In this document: positions 17,090 to 26,447 of the stretch, piece by piece
Layout: each line of letters begins with the position of its first letter
How positions within the stretch are numbered: position 1 is the stretch's first letter
Assembly: GCA_019117005.1 (NCBI GenBank)
Contig: DXAO01000044.1
Span: 86,125-150,124 of the forward strand
From: Candidatus Collinsella stercoripullorum
Lineage (GTDB): Bacteria; Actinomycetota; Coriobacteriia; Coriobacteriales; Coriobacteriaceae
Length of the DNA: 64,000 nt
Reading direction: 5' to 3'
Translations under genes and position numbers: made by a program
Notes under the pieces: generated by a model
The model's database searches: none
Told to the model about the DNA's origin: nothing
What the model saw: the letters and a program-made list of their open reading frames with translations, nothing else

Positions 17090-17118
17090 GCGGCCCCGGG
17101 TCCGAGCTCCGGGGCCGC
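17090..17118 (-). terminator. Terminator-like hairpin after ppdK
   Basis: Near-perfect 9-10 bp GC arms (GCGGCCCCGG and CCGGGGCCGC on the minus strand) lie about 70 bp beyond the ppdK stop and before the rplS promoter. No T-run follows, so termination is inferred from position. Confidence 0.5.
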
Positions 17119-17187
17119 CATGCCCTATCCGTCGACCCCGCGCGCGGGCGCCGCCGTGACCGGCGGGACGAGCGAGGGCGCCGTCGT

Positions 17188-19932
17188 TCAGCCCCGCGTG
17201 CGCGCGAGCACCGCGTGGGCGGCCGCGAGCCGTGCCTGGGGTACGCGGTAGGGCGAGCAGGACACGTAGTCGACGCCCGCCTCGTTCAGGAACCTGACGA
17301 TGGAGGCGGGGTCGCCGCCGTGCTCCCCGCACACGCCGAAATGCATGCCCGGGTTCACGGCGCGCGCCTTGTCCACCGCCGTCCGCACGAGCTCGAGGAC
17401 CGCGTCGTCGACGGTCTCGAAGGGGTTCGCGGCGAGGATCTTGCGGTGGAGGTAGGCGGGGATGAACTTCGCCTCGGCGTCGTCGCGCGAGAAGCCGAAG
17501 GTCGTCTGGGTGAGGTCGTTCGTCCCGAAGCAGAAGAAGTCCGCATGGGCGGCGATGCTGCCGGCCACCAGGCAGGCGCGCGGCAGCTCGACCATGGTGC
17601 CCACGGGGATGTCGAGCGCGACGCCGCGCTCGGCGCCGACCTCGCGCAGGACGCGCTCGATGAGCTCGCGCATCTGCACGTGCTCCTCCGTGATCGCGAC
17701 GAGCGGGACCATGATCTCGGGCCGCGGGTCGAGCCCCTCGGCGATGAGGCGGGCGGCGGCCTCGGCGATGGCGCGCACCTGCATGAGCGGCAGGTCGCCG
17801 AAGATCACGGAGAGGCGCACGCCGCGCAGGCCGAGCATGGGGTTCGCCTCGCTCATCGCGTCGATGCGGCGCAGCCGGTCGCGCAGGGCGCGGACGCGCT
17901 CCGGGTCGCCCCCTGCCGCCTCCAGGCGGGCGATGGCGACGTCGAGCTCGCGTGGGCTGTCCAGGAACTCGTGGAGCGGCGGGTCGATGAGGCGGATGAC
18001 CATCGGGCGGCCGTCCATGGTGCGCATCATGGACGCGAAGTCCTCCGTCTGCACGCGCAGGAGCTCGTCGAGGGCGCCGGCGCGCTCGGTGTCGTCGTCG
18101 CTCAAGATGAAGGTCTGGATGATGGACTTCCGCTCGCCCAGGAACATGTGCTCGGTCCTGCACAGGCCGATGGCCTCGGCGCCGAACTCGAGCGCCAGGC
18201 GCGCGTCCTCGGGGTTGTCGGCGTTGACGCGGACGTGCGCGGGACGGCCCGCGTCCGGGGCGAGGCGGATGTCGTCGGCCCACCCGAGGATGGTCCCGAG
18301 GTCGCCCGTCAGCTCCGCGGAGACGAGCGGCACCGCGCCCGCCGCCACGACGCCCGTCGCCCCGTCGATGGAGATGACGTCCCCCTCGTGCAGCACGAGG
18401 TCGCTGCCGGCGATGCGGACCTCCTTGGCGGCTGCGTCGATGCGGAAGGCCTCGACGCCGCAGACGCACGGCGTCCCCATGCCGCGGGCGATGACGGCCG
18501 CATGGCTCGTCTTGCCGCCGTGGCTCGTGAGGATGCCCTCGGCGGCCACCATGCCCTTCAGGTCGTCGGGGTTGGTCTCCCATCTGACGAGGATGACCGG
18601 CTCGCCCCGCTGGGCGCGCTCGACCGCGTCGTCGGAGCTGAAGACGATCGCCCCCACGGCGGCGCCGGGGCTCGCGTTCAGGCCGCGGGCGATGACGTCG
18701 GGGCGCGCCGCGGTATCGAACTGGGGATGGAGCAGCTGGTCGAGCTGGGCGGGGTCGATGCGGGACACGGCCTCCTCGCGCGTGATGAGACCCTCCCCCA
18801 CCATGTCGATGGCGATCCTCAGGGCCGCGCCCGCGGTGCGCTTGCCCACGCGGGTCTGGAGCATCCACAGGCTCCCCTGCTCGATCGTGAACTCGATGTC
18901 GCACATGTCGCGGTAATGGTTCTCGAGCACCGAGAAGTAGCGCTCGAGCTCGGCGCCGGCGCTCTCGAGCCCGGGCTTGGAGGCGAGGTCGGAGATGGGC
19001 TCGGTGTTGCGGATGCCCGCGACGACGTCCTCGCCCTGCGCGTTCACCAGGAAGTCGCCGTAGAACTCGCGCGTGCCGTCGGCCGGGTTGCGCGTGAACG
19101 CGACGCCCGTCGCGGAGGTGTCGCCTTTGTTGCCGAACACCATGACCTGGACGTTGACGGCGGTGCCCAGGTCGTCGGGGATGCCGTTGCGCTGGCGGTA
19201 CAGGATGGCGCGCTCGTTCATCCAGCTGCCGAAGACGGCCTGGATGGCGAGGCGGAGCTGCAGGGCGGGGTCTGCCGGGAACGCCACGGCTCCGTCGACG
19301 ACTAGCTCGGGATGGTCCTTTGCGCTCACGTGGTCGGAGAAGATCGCCTTGAACTCGCCGACGAGAGCCTCGAGGTCCTCGGCGGAGAGCTCGGCGTCGG
19401 TGCGGACGCCGGCGAGCAGCCTGCGCGCGGTGAGGGCGTTCTCGAACAGGTCGGCGTCGACGCCGAGCACGACGTCGGAGAACATCTGGATGAATCGGCG
19501 GTAGGAGTCCCACGCGAAGCGCGGGTTATCCGTCTGCGCGATGAGCCCGCGCACCGACTCGTCGTTCAGACCGAGGTTCAGGACCGTGTCCATCATGCCG
19601 GGCATGGAGAACGGCGCACCCGAGCGCACGGAGACGAGGAGCGGGTCCGCCGCGTCCCCCAGGCGCTTGCCGTAGCGCTGCTCGAGGTCCCGCTCGGCGG
19701 CGGCGACCTCCTCGAGGGCGCCCTCGGGCCACACGTCGCCGGCCTGGGCGTACTCGACGCAGGTCTGGCAGGTGATGGTGAAGCCCGGGGGCACGGGGAG
19801 GCCGATGCGCGCCATCTCGGCGAGGTTCGCCCCCTTGCCGCCGAGGATGTACCTCATCTCGGCCGAGCCCTCGGTCGCGTCCCCGCCCCGGCCGTCCGTG
19901 CCGAACCGGTAGACGCGTTTGTCCCTGCTCAC
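17188..19932 (-). CDS. ppdK: Pyruvate, phosphate dikinase
   Basis: PPDK interconverts pyruvate, ATP and Pi with PEP, AMP and PPi; in anaerobes it can run in the glycolytic or the PEP-forming direction. The 914-aa protein has an ATP-grasp start (YILGGKGANLAEM), a swivelling domain with GILTSHGGKTSHAAVIARG (catalytic His477; Thr475 is the expected regulatory site), and a PEP-binding barrel ending CFGTNDLTQTTFGFSRDDAE and FGVCGEHGGDP. The ATG is preceded by AAAGGGGGAT. ppsR, encoding its predicted kinase/phosphorylase regulator, lies just upstream, with a promoter and a palindrome between the two genes, so ppdK can be transcribed separately. Confidence 0.97.
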   Translation of the reverse strand: MSRDKRVYRFGTDGRGGDATEGSAEMRYILGGKGANLAEMARIGLPVPPGFTITCQTCVEYAQAGDVWPEGALEEVAAAERDLEQRYGKRLGDAADPLLVSVRSGAPFSMPGMMDTVLNLGLNDESVRGLIAQTDNPRFAWDSYRRFIQMFSDVVLGVDADLFENALTARRLLAGVRTDAELSAEDLEALVGEFKAIFSDHVSAKDHPELVVDGAVAFPADPALQLRLAIQAVFGSWMNERAILYRQRNGIPDDLGTAVNVQVMVFGNKGDTSATGVAFTRNPADGTREFYGDFLVNAQGEDVVAGIRNTEPISDLASKPGLESAGAELERYFSVLENHYRDMCDIEFTIEQGSLWMLQTRVGKRTAGAALRIAIDMVGEGLITREEAVSRIDPAQLDQLLHPQFDTAARPDVIARGLNASPGAAVGAIVFSSDDAVERAQRGEPVILVRWETNPDDLKGMVAAEGILTSHGGKTSHAAVIARGMGTPCVCGVEAFRIDAAAKEVRIAGSDLVLHEGDVISIDGATGVVAAGAVPLVSAELTGDLGTILGWADDIRLAPDAGRPAHVRVNADNPEDARLALEFGAEAIGLCRTEHMFLGERKSIIQTFILSDDDTERAGALDELLRVQTEDFASMMRTMDGRPMVIRLIDPPLHEFLDSPRELDVAIARLEAAGGDPERVRALRDRLRRIDAMSEANPMLGLRGVRLSVIFGDLPLMQVRAIAEAAARLIAEGLDPRPEIMVPLVAITEEHVQMRELIERVLREVGAERGVALDIPVGTMVELPRACLVAGSIAAHADFFCFGTNDLTQTTFGFSRDDAEAKFIPAYLHRKILAANPFETVDDAVLELVRTAVDKARAVNPGMHFGVCGEHGGDPASIVRFLNEAGVDYVSCSPYRVPQARLAAAHAVLARTRG

Positions 19933-20004
19933 GATGATCCCCCTTTCCGCACCGCATCCGGTGCGCGATCGCGTTCGCGCCGGCGCGTACCGCGCGCCGA
20001 CTGG

Positions 20005-20033
20005 TGTATACCTTAGCGCCGGCGCCCGCGCAA
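20005..20033 (-). promoter_or_regulatory. Promoter of ppdK
   Basis: TTGCGC (20028-20033) and TATACA (20005-20010) are spaced by exactly 17 bp on the minus strand. The predicted start near 19998 leaves a leader of about 65 bases before the ppdK ATG. Confidence 0.65.
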
Positions 20034-20059
20034 AGGCGCGCGCCTGGAGGGAGCACGCT

Positions 20060-20075
20060 ATGGTATCGATACCAT
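20060..20075. promoter_or_regulatory. Perfect 16-bp palindrome, candidate operator of ppdK
   Basis: ATGGTATCGATACCAT is a perfect palindrome, AT-rich in a GC-rich background. It is centred about 35 bp upstream of the ppdK -35 hexamer, between ppsR and ppdK. Shape and place suit binding by a dimeric repressor or activator. No regulator gene is adjacent, so its binder is unknown. Confidence 0.5.
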
Positions 20076-20150
20076 GTCAGCAGGTTGGAAGGGGTAAAAG
20101 GTTTAAGCATGGAGGCCCTGTCGCGGACCCGTGGAGATTGCGTCGGCCGA

Positions 20151-20996
20151 TTATTGCCGCCCTGTTTCACGTGCGCGGCGCGCGGCGGCGACCGCGTCGA
20201 GGCGGGCCGTGATCTCGGCGGCGGACTCCTCGATCGCCTTGCGGTCGGTGCGGACCACGAAGCACCCGAGCCTGCGCATGAGGGCGTGCGCCTCCTCGAG
20301 CTCGCGCGCCACCTCCTCCGGGTCCGCATAGGAGGCGGCGCGCACGCGGGACTCCCCGTCGCCGAGCCGGCGCTCGCGGATGCCGGAGACGATGTCGGCG
20401 GTCGACAGCAGCCCGAACAGGCGCATGGGGTCGACCTCGAAGATGGACGGGGGCGGCTCCACGCCCCGCGCGAGCGGCACGTTTGCCACACGGTAGCCCT
20501 GGAAGGCGAGGTACATGGACAGGGGCGTCTTGGATGTCCGCGAGACGCCGATGAGCACGATGTCGGCGTCCGAGAGGTCGTCGGCGCCGCGCCCGTCGTC
20601 GTGGGCGACGAAGTACTCCATCGCCTCGATGCGGCGGAAGTAGCGCTCGTCGGTCCTGTGGATGACGCCGGGGGTGCCGGCGGGGCGGTCCCCCAGCAGG
20701 GCGGAGAGCGTGTCGAGGGCGGGGCCCATGAGGTCCACGGAGGGGACGTCGAGGTGGCGGAGGGTGAAGGCGAGCTGGGAGCGCAGCTCGGGGTCGACGA
20801 TCGTGTGGAACACCGCGATCGGCTCGCCGGAGGCGATGTGGGGCGCGAGGTAGCGCTCGACCTCGTCGATGCCCGTCACCCGGGGGAGCCGCGCGACGCG
20901 CACCGAGCCCTCGCGGAACTGGCCGGCGGCCGCGAGGACGACCTCGCAGGCGGTATCGCCGAGCGCATCGGATATCACATGGACCGTCGCCGTCAT
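20151..20996 (-). CDS. ppsR: PPDK regulatory protein (DUF299 kinase/phosphorylase)
   Basis: Members of this family inactivate PPDK or PEP synthase by ADP-dependent phosphorylation of a Thr next to the catalytic His and reactivate it by Pi-dependent removal. The 281-aa protein begins VHVISDALGDTACEVV and has a P-loop-like GVSRTSKTPLSMYLA, with PPPSIFEVDPMRLFGL after it. The ATG at 20996 has GGAGG upstream. It is encoded just before ppdK, its expected target, which keeps the target Thr. That pairing makes the PPDK rather than the PEP-synthase specificity likely. Confidence 0.93.
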   Translation of the reverse strand: MTATVHVISDALGDTACEVVLAAAGQFREGSVRVARLPRVTGIDEVERYLAPHIASGEPIAVFHTIVDPELRSQLAFTLRHLDVPSVDLMGPALDTLSALLGDRPAGTPGVIHRTDERYFRRIEAMEYFVAHDDGRGADDLSDADIVLIGVSRTSKTPLSMYLAFQGYRVANVPLARGVEPPPSIFEVDPMRLFGLLSTADIVSGIRERRLGDGESRVRAASYADPEEVARELEEAHALMRRLGCFVVRTDRKAIEESAAEITARLDAVAAARRARETGRQ

Positions 20997-21062
20997 CTCG
21001 ACTCCCTCCGTCCGGCTTCGCCCCCAGTGTAGCCGATGCGCGCGGGGTTGGCGTAACGAGGA

Positions 21063-21100
21063 GGGGCCGGGTGCCGCGTCATCTCGCGGCACCCGGCCCC
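21063..21100 (-). terminator. Strong hairpin after glyS
   Basis: A perfect 16-bp GC stem (GGGGCCGGGTGCCGCG and its complement) with a 6-base loop starts 25 bp past the glyS stop and is followed by TCCTCGTT. It probably terminates or attenuates glyQS before ppsR. Confidence 0.65.
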
Positions 21101-21124
21101 CGTCGCGGGCTATGCGGCCTCGCG

Positions 21125-23215
21125 TCAGCCCTTCAGCAGGCCGATGTTCGCGATGTCGGCGAAGACCGCCTCGAAGCGGTTGAGCAGGCGCAGGCGGTTC
21201 GCGCGCAGCGCCTCGTCCTCGTCCATGACGAGGACGTCGTCGAAGAACCGGTCGATCGGCTCGCGGAGCGCGGCGAGGCCGGCGATGAGGGCGTCGAAAT
21301 CCCTGCGCCCGCGCGCGTCGGCGACGAGCTCGCGCGCTGCCTCGGTCGCGGAGAGCAGGTCGCGCTCGGCGTCGCCCAGAAGCGCCTCGTCGACCTCGGT
21401 GCCGAGCGAGGCGTCGGCGAGATGGCTCGCCCGGGCGTAGGCCGTGGCGAGGTTGCCGAAGGTCTCGGGGTCGTCGGCGCGGGCCTGATCGAGGGCGCGC
21501 GCGAGGGCGAAGAAATCGGCCGGGGCGCAGACGGTCCCGGCGGAGACGGCGGCGACGGTGTCGGGGGCGATGCCCTCGTCGCGCGCCATCTGCTCCATGC
21601 GCCCCTTGATGAACGCGCAGACGGCTGCGGTTACCTCCCCGGCGTCGAACTCGATCCCCTGCTCGGCGTAGGCCGAGAGCGCGGCGGGCACGAGCTCCTC
21701 GTAGCCGCATCCCAGGCGCGCGCGGAGGATGTTCAGGATGCCGATCGCCGAGCGCCGCAGGGCGAAGGGGTCCTTGGAGCCGGTCGGGGGCTCGCCGATG
21801 GCGAACATGCCCGCGACGGTGTCGAGCTTGTCGGCGACCGCCACGATGCAGCCGGCGACGCCCTCGGGGAGCTCGTCCCCGGCGAAGCGCGGGCGGTAGT
21901 GGTCGCGGATGGCGGCGGCGACCTCGGCGTTCTCCCCCGACGCGAGCGCATAGTAGCCGCCCATGACGCCCTGCTGGCTCGTGAACTCGACGACCGCCTG
22001 GCTCACGAGGTCCGCCTTGGCGAAGTGCGCGGCGCGCTGCGCGTCGGAGGCGGCGTGGGCGCCGATGCGCGCCGCGTGCGCGATGGCGAGTGAGAGGTCC
22101 TCGATGCGCTCGGACTTCTGCAGCACGCTGCCGAGCTTCTCCTGGAACGCGACGTTGGCCAGGCGGGAGCGGAAGTCCTCGAGATCGACCTTGAGGTCCT
22201 CGTCGTAGAAGAACTTGGCGTCGTAGAGGCGCGCGCGGACCACGCACTCGTTGCCTTTGATGATGGCGGGGGCGCACTCCGGGCGGCCGTTGGAGACCAC
22301 GACGAACTCGCGGGTGAGGTTGCCGGCGGCGTCGTAGATGGGGAAATAGCGCTGGTTGGTGAGCATGGACTCGCAGATGATCTCATGCGGGACCTGCAGG
22401 AACTCCTCATCGAAGGAGCCGACCAGGACGGTGGGCCACTCGCAGAGGTTCACGACCTCGTCGAGGACCTTCGCCGGCGTGTCGACGCGGGCCCCGCCGC
22501 GCTCGGCCTCGACCCGGGCGATGCCCTCCGCGATCACGGCGCGGCGACGGTCCTCGGTCAGGACGCCGGCGGACTCGAGCACGGACTCGTAGGCGGACGG
22601 CTCGGGGACGACGTGCTCGCCGGGCCCCAGGACGCGGTGGCCGCGGGTCGTGTTGCCGGACTCGACGCCCGCGAAGCTCACCGGCACGACCTCGTCGCCC
22701 AGAAGGACGCACAGCCAGCGGACGGGACGGACGAACGTCTCGTGCGTGGAGCCCCAGCGCTGGCTGCGGTAGTTGGGCCATTCGATGGACGAGATGACCT
22801 TCGTGCAGAGTGCTGAGAGGATGGGCGCCGCGGGCGCGGAGGGGATGCTCCGCTCGGCGAAGACGTACTCGCGGCCGTCCGCGTCCTCGCGGCGGACGAG
22901 GTCTGCGGCGTCGACGCCGCACTTGCGGGCGAAGCCCTGGGCCGCCTTGGTGGGGGCGCCCTCGGCGTCGAAGGCGATGGACGCTGCCGGGCCGCGCTTC
23001 ACCTCGTGCACCTCCTCGGTCGCGGTGGCGACGTCGGAGACGAGGGCGGCGAGACGGCGCGGCGTGGAGACGACGCGGACGTCGCCGTGCGCCAGGCCGG
23101 CCTCGGTCAGGCCCCGCTCGACCAGGGTGCCGAGCTGCCTGACGGCGTTGACGAGCGGTGCGGAGGGCATCTCCTCGCAGCCGATCTCGAACAGGAAGTC
23201 ACGGGACTGAGCCAT
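21125..23215 (-). CDS. glyS: Glycyl-tRNA synthetase beta subunit
   Basis: The beta subunit of the alpha2-beta2 bacterial GlyRS binds tRNA-Gly. The 696-aa protein starts FLFEIGCEEMPSAPL and contains RGPAASIAFDAEGAPTKAA, SSIEWPNYRSQRWGS and VRPVRWLCVLLG. A central HD-like domain (KADLVSQAVVEFTSQQGVMG) and a C-terminal anticodon-binding region (LLNRFEAVFADIANI) follow. It begins 3 bp after glyQ, so the two subunits are co-translated in equal amounts. Confidence 0.97.
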   Translation of the reverse strand: MAQSRDFLFEIGCEEMPSAPLVNAVRQLGTLVERGLTEAGLAHGDVRVVSTPRRLAALVSDVATATEEVHEVKRGPAASIAFDAEGAPTKAAQGFARKCGVDAADLVRREDADGREYVFAERSIPSAPAAPILSALCTKVISSIEWPNYRSQRWGSTHETFVRPVRWLCVLLGDEVVPVSFAGVESGNTTRGHRVLGPGEHVVPEPSAYESVLESAGVLTEDRRRAVIAEGIARVEAERGGARVDTPAKVLDEVVNLCEWPTVLVGSFDEEFLQVPHEIICESMLTNQRYFPIYDAAGNLTREFVVVSNGRPECAPAIIKGNECVVRARLYDAKFFYDEDLKVDLEDFRSRLANVAFQEKLGSVLQKSERIEDLSLAIAHAARIGAHAASDAQRAAHFAKADLVSQAVVEFTSQQGVMGGYYALASGENAEVAAAIRDHYRPRFAGDELPEGVAGCIVAVADKLDTVAGMFAIGEPPTGSKDPFALRRSAIGILNILRARLGCGYEELVPAALSAYAEQGIEFDAGEVTAAVCAFIKGRMEQMARDEGIAPDTVAAVSAGTVCAPADFFALARALDQARADDPETFGNLATAYARASHLADASLGTEVDEALLGDAERDLLSATEAARELVADARGRRDFDALIAGLAALREPIDRFFDDVLVMDEDEALRANRLRLLNRFEAVFADIANIGLLKG

Positions 23216-23218
23216 CGG

Positions 23219-24124
<906 letters not shown>

Positions 24125-24166
24125 CCTTTGATCCCCTATCGTGACGGATTGCTCATACGGTTCGAC

Positions 24167-24172
24167 ATGATA
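24167..24172 (-). promoter_or_regulatory. -10-like element (TATCAT) before glyQ
   Basis: TATCAT directly abuts the 13-bp inverted repeat on the minus strand and would give a leader of about 36 bases. No -35 is recognisable because the repeat occupies that place. Confidence 0.4.
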
Positions 24173-24217
24173 GCCCATCGGCGCCGGTCGTGCGGGTCGC
24201 ACGCGGCGCCGATGGGC
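24173..24217. repeat. Perfect 13-bp inverted repeat between lepB and glyQ
   Basis: Arms GCCCATCGGCGCC (24173-24185) and GGCGCCGATGGGC (24205-24217) flank a 19-base loop that itself holds CGTGCG and CGCACG arms (24189-24203), making a nested hairpin. It lies 49 bp past the lepB stop. It could be a terminator for the upstream operon, an operator over the -35 region of glyQ, or both. Confidence 0.6.
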
Positions 24218-24265
24218 CATCTCCCCAAGTTTTCACCGGTCGCCCGGCATCCGTGCGGGCGGTAG

Positions 24266-24826
24266 TCAGAGCAGGCCGAAGCGGTTCAGCGGCCAATAGC
24301 GCAGCACGGCGACGCCGATCAGGTCCTGCTGCTCGACGGCGCCGAAGTAGCGCGAGTCGGCGGAGTTCTCGCGGTTGTCGCCCATCACCCAGACGCACCC
24401 CTCCGGCACGGTGTAGGGGAAGCTCACGATGGTCCCGGGGGCCTGGCTGGCGAGCGGCCAGCTCTCCCCCTGCGCGTAGGGCTCGTCGAGCACCTGGCCG
24501 TCCACGACGACGCGGCCGTCGACGAGGTCGACCGTCTGGCCCGCCGTGGCGATCACGCGCTTGACGAGGACGTCGTGGTCAGAGGAGCCGTCGGGGTTGC
24601 GGAACACGACGATGTCGCCCGCCGCGGGGGACTGGCCGAGGTTGCAGGTCACCTTCTGGGCGAAGACCTGGTCGCCGATCTCGATGGTGGGCTCCATCGA
24701 CCCGGTCGGGACGACATAGGGCTCGAGCACGAAGGCGCGGACCACCAGCATCGCGGCGATGGCGATGACGAAGATGAGGACCCATTCGACGAGGCTGCGG
24801 AAGAACGAGGTGGCATGGGGTGTCAT
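24266..24826 (-). CDS. lepB: Signal peptidase I
   Basis: This membrane-bound serine protease removes signal peptides from exported proteins. The 186-aa protein has one N-terminal membrane helix (about 14-33), the catalytic Ser43 in PTGSMEPT, Lys89 in DVLVKRVIA, and the box E motif VMGDNRENSADSR. The ATG at 24826 is 6 bases behind AAGGAG; upstream in-frame codons lie within trmD and are rejected. It follows trmD by 10 bp and is the last gene of the rpsP operon. The usual Gram-positive order has rplS between trmD and lepB, which is not so here. Confidence 0.95.
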   Translation of the reverse strand: MTPHATSFFRSLVEWVLIFVIAIAAMLVVRAFVLEPYVVPTGSMEPTIEIGDQVFAQKVTCNLGQSPAAGDIVVFRNPDGSSDHDVLVKRVIATAGQTVDLVDGRVVVDGQVLDEPYAQGESWPLASQAPGTIVSFPYTVPEGCVWVMGDNRENSADSRYFGAVEQQDLIGVAVLRYWPLNRFGLL

Positions 24827-24836
24827 GCGGGGCTCC

Positions 24837-25607
24837 TTACTCGCGCGCGGGGCGCGCGTCCGGTCCATGATAGCGCGCGACGAGCTCGCGCGCGCGGTCG
24901 CGCTCCTCGGGTGTGAGGCCCGCGCCATCGATGAGGTCGGGGCGCCAGCGGCAGGTCCGCTCGATGGCGTCGGCACGGCGCCATGCGTCGACCCGGGCGT
25001 GGTCGCCCGAGAGGAGCACCGGGGGGACCTCGCGGCCGCGGAAGCTCGCCGGCCTGGTGTACTGCGCGTACTCGAGCAGGCCCCCGGACGGGCGGGTGGA
25101 GAACGACTCGTCGACCGGCGACATCTCGTCACCGAGGGCGCCGGGGATGAGCCGGACGACGGCGTCAGCGACCACCATCGCGGGGAGTTCGCCGCCGGTG
25201 AGGACGTAGTCGCCGATCGAGAGCCGCTCGTCGGCCAGGTCGTAGGCGCGCTCGTCCATGCCCTCGTAGCGGCCGCAGACGAGAAGGAGCCGCTCGCAGC
25301 CGGCGAGGCGCTCGGCGCAGGCCTGGTCGAACCGGTCCCCGCAGGGGGTGAAGAAGACGGTGCGGGGCCGCGAGCCCGAGGCCGAGATGGCCTCGACGGC
25401 CTCGAAGATGGGCTCCACCTTCATGAGCATGCCCTGCCCGCCCCCGTAGGGCTCGTCGTCGACGGTGCGGTGGCGGTCATGGGTCCAATCGCGCAGGTCG
25501 TGGGCGCGGAACTCGAACAGCCCCGCGCGCCTCGCCCGACCCAGGATGGAGGTCGACATCACCGTGTCGAACATCTCGGGGAAGACGGACAGCGTCTCTA
25601 TGAGCAT
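24837..25607 (-). CDS. trmD: tRNA (guanine-37-N1)-methyltransferase
   Basis: TrmD methylates G37 next to the anticodon, preventing frameshifting. The 256-aa SPOUT-fold protein shows DEPYGGGQGMLMKVEPI, the SAM-binding trefoil knot CGRYEGMDERA and SIGDYVLTGGELPAM, and the C-terminal HARVDAWRR. The ATG at 25607 overlaps the rimM 3' end by 10 bp, so an upstream in-frame extension is rejected. A -10-like TATCAT for lepB lies inside its last codons (24867-24872). Confidence 0.97.
   Translation of the reverse strand: MLIETLSVFPEMFDTVMSTSILGRARRAGLFEFRAHDLRDWTHDRHRTVDDEPYGGGQGMLMKVEPIFEAVEAISASGSRPRTVFFTPCGDRFDQACAERLAGCERLLLVCGRYEGMDERAYDLADERLSIGDYVLTGGELPAMVVADAVVRLIPGALGDEMSPVDESFSTRPSGGLLEYAQYTRPASFRGREVPPVLLSGDHARVDAWRRADAIERTCRWRPDLIDGAGLTPEERDRARELVARYHGPDARPARE
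24867..24872 (-). promoter_or_regulatory. -10-like element (TATCAT) inside trmD, before lepB
   Basis: TATCATG on the minus strand within the last trmD codons would place a start about 34 bases before the lepB ATG. It may be chance coding sequence; support comes only from the match to the proS, rpsB and glyQ elements. Confidence 0.25.
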
Positions 25608-26140
25608 GCGGGGGCCTCCGGGGCGTCTTCGGGTCCGACCTCGATCAGGCCGTCCATGAGATGGGTGCGGACGGGGCCCGACTCGGGCACGTCCTCGACG
25701 GCCGCCTCGACGACGGGGATGAGGACCTCGCCGTACGGACCCTGCACGACCCAGACGTCGTTGGCCGGGGTCTCCATGACGTCCGCGATGCGGCCGACCG
25801 ATCCGTAGCGCTCGTCGCGCACCTCGCGGCCGATCAGCTCGTCCGCCGCGGCATCGAGCGGCCCGACGTCCAGGTCGGACTCGCGCGCCAGGACGTAGCA
25901 TCCGGCGATGCCCTCGGCGTCGTCGAGGGACGCGATGCCCGAGAACCGGGCGAGCATGCCGTCCTCGTTCACGTGCTCGACGCGGCAGAACCGGTCGCGG
26001 TCGAGCGCGGGCGGCGTGAGCGCCACGGTCATGCCCGGGCGCAAAAGGAAGGGAAGGCCCCGTAGACCGGCTACGGAGACCTCCCCCTTCGTGCCGTGTG
26101 GGGCGACCACACGGGCGATGTTCCTATATTCGCGCGCCAA
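25598..26140 (-). CDS. rimM: 16S rRNA processing protein RimM
   Basis: RimM helps mature the 30S head, binding S19. The 180-aa protein has the N-terminal RimM fold (VVAPHGTKGEVSVAG) and a C-terminal PRC-barrel (ELIGREVRDERYGSVGRIADVME, ending at PYGEVLIPVVEAAVE). The start is a TTG at 26140, 5 bases behind GGGG and immediately after the khpA stop. It overlaps trmD by 10 bp. It is the third gene of the rpsP operon. Confidence 0.94.
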   Translation of the reverse strand: MAREYRNIARVVAPHGTKGEVSVAGLRGLPFLLRPGMTVALTPPALDRDRFCRVEHVNEDGMLARFSGIASLDDAEGIAGCYVLARESDLDVGPLDAAADELIGREVRDERYGSVGRIADVMETPANDVWVVQGPYGEVLIPVVEAAVEDVPESGPVRTHLMDGLIEVGPEDAPEAPACS

Positions 26141-26142
26141 CG

Positions 26143-26445
26143 CTACCCCATGACCTCTACCTCGACGGAGGTGCCGAGGCGGGCGGCGAGCGCACGCGCG
26201 AGGGTGCGGATGGCCTTGATGGTGCGGCCGTGGCGGCCGATCACCTTGGCCACGTCGTCATCGGCGACGTTGACCTCGATGGTCGAGGACGCCTCGCCGT
26301 CGATGACCTCGAGGCTGACGGCATCGGCGTCGTCCACGATGTTGACGACGAGATACTCGACGAGATCGGCGATGCGGTCGGAGAGCATCTCCCCGCCATC
26401 CTGGTCGAGCGCGTCATCGGCGCGCTCGTTGAGATCTAGGGACAA
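26143..26445 (-). CDS. khpA: KH-domain RNA-binding protein KhpA (YlqC/UPF0109)
   Basis: KhpA proteins bind RNA broadly; in pneumococcus KhpA works with KhpB in cell division and elongation. The 100-aa protein is a single KH domain with the GxxG loop GRHGRT at about residues 71-76 (VAKVIGRHGRTIKAIRTL). A TTG start at 26445 has GAGGAG 5 bases upstream. An ATG at residue 20 has its only purine-rich site directly abutting it and is rejected. It sits 2 bp after rpsP, the standard position for this gene. Confidence 0.92.
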   Translation of the reverse strand: MSLDLNERADDALDQDGGEMLSDRIADLVEYLVVNIVDDADAVSLEVIDGEASSTIEVNVADDDVAKVIGRHGRTIKAIRTLARALAARLGTSVEVEVMG

Positions 26446-26447
26446 GG

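Noticed and set aside
24125..24265. Possible T-box riboswitch before glyQS
   Set aside because: No specifier loop with a Gly codon and no conserved T-box sequence could be found; only a nested GC inverted repeat is present.
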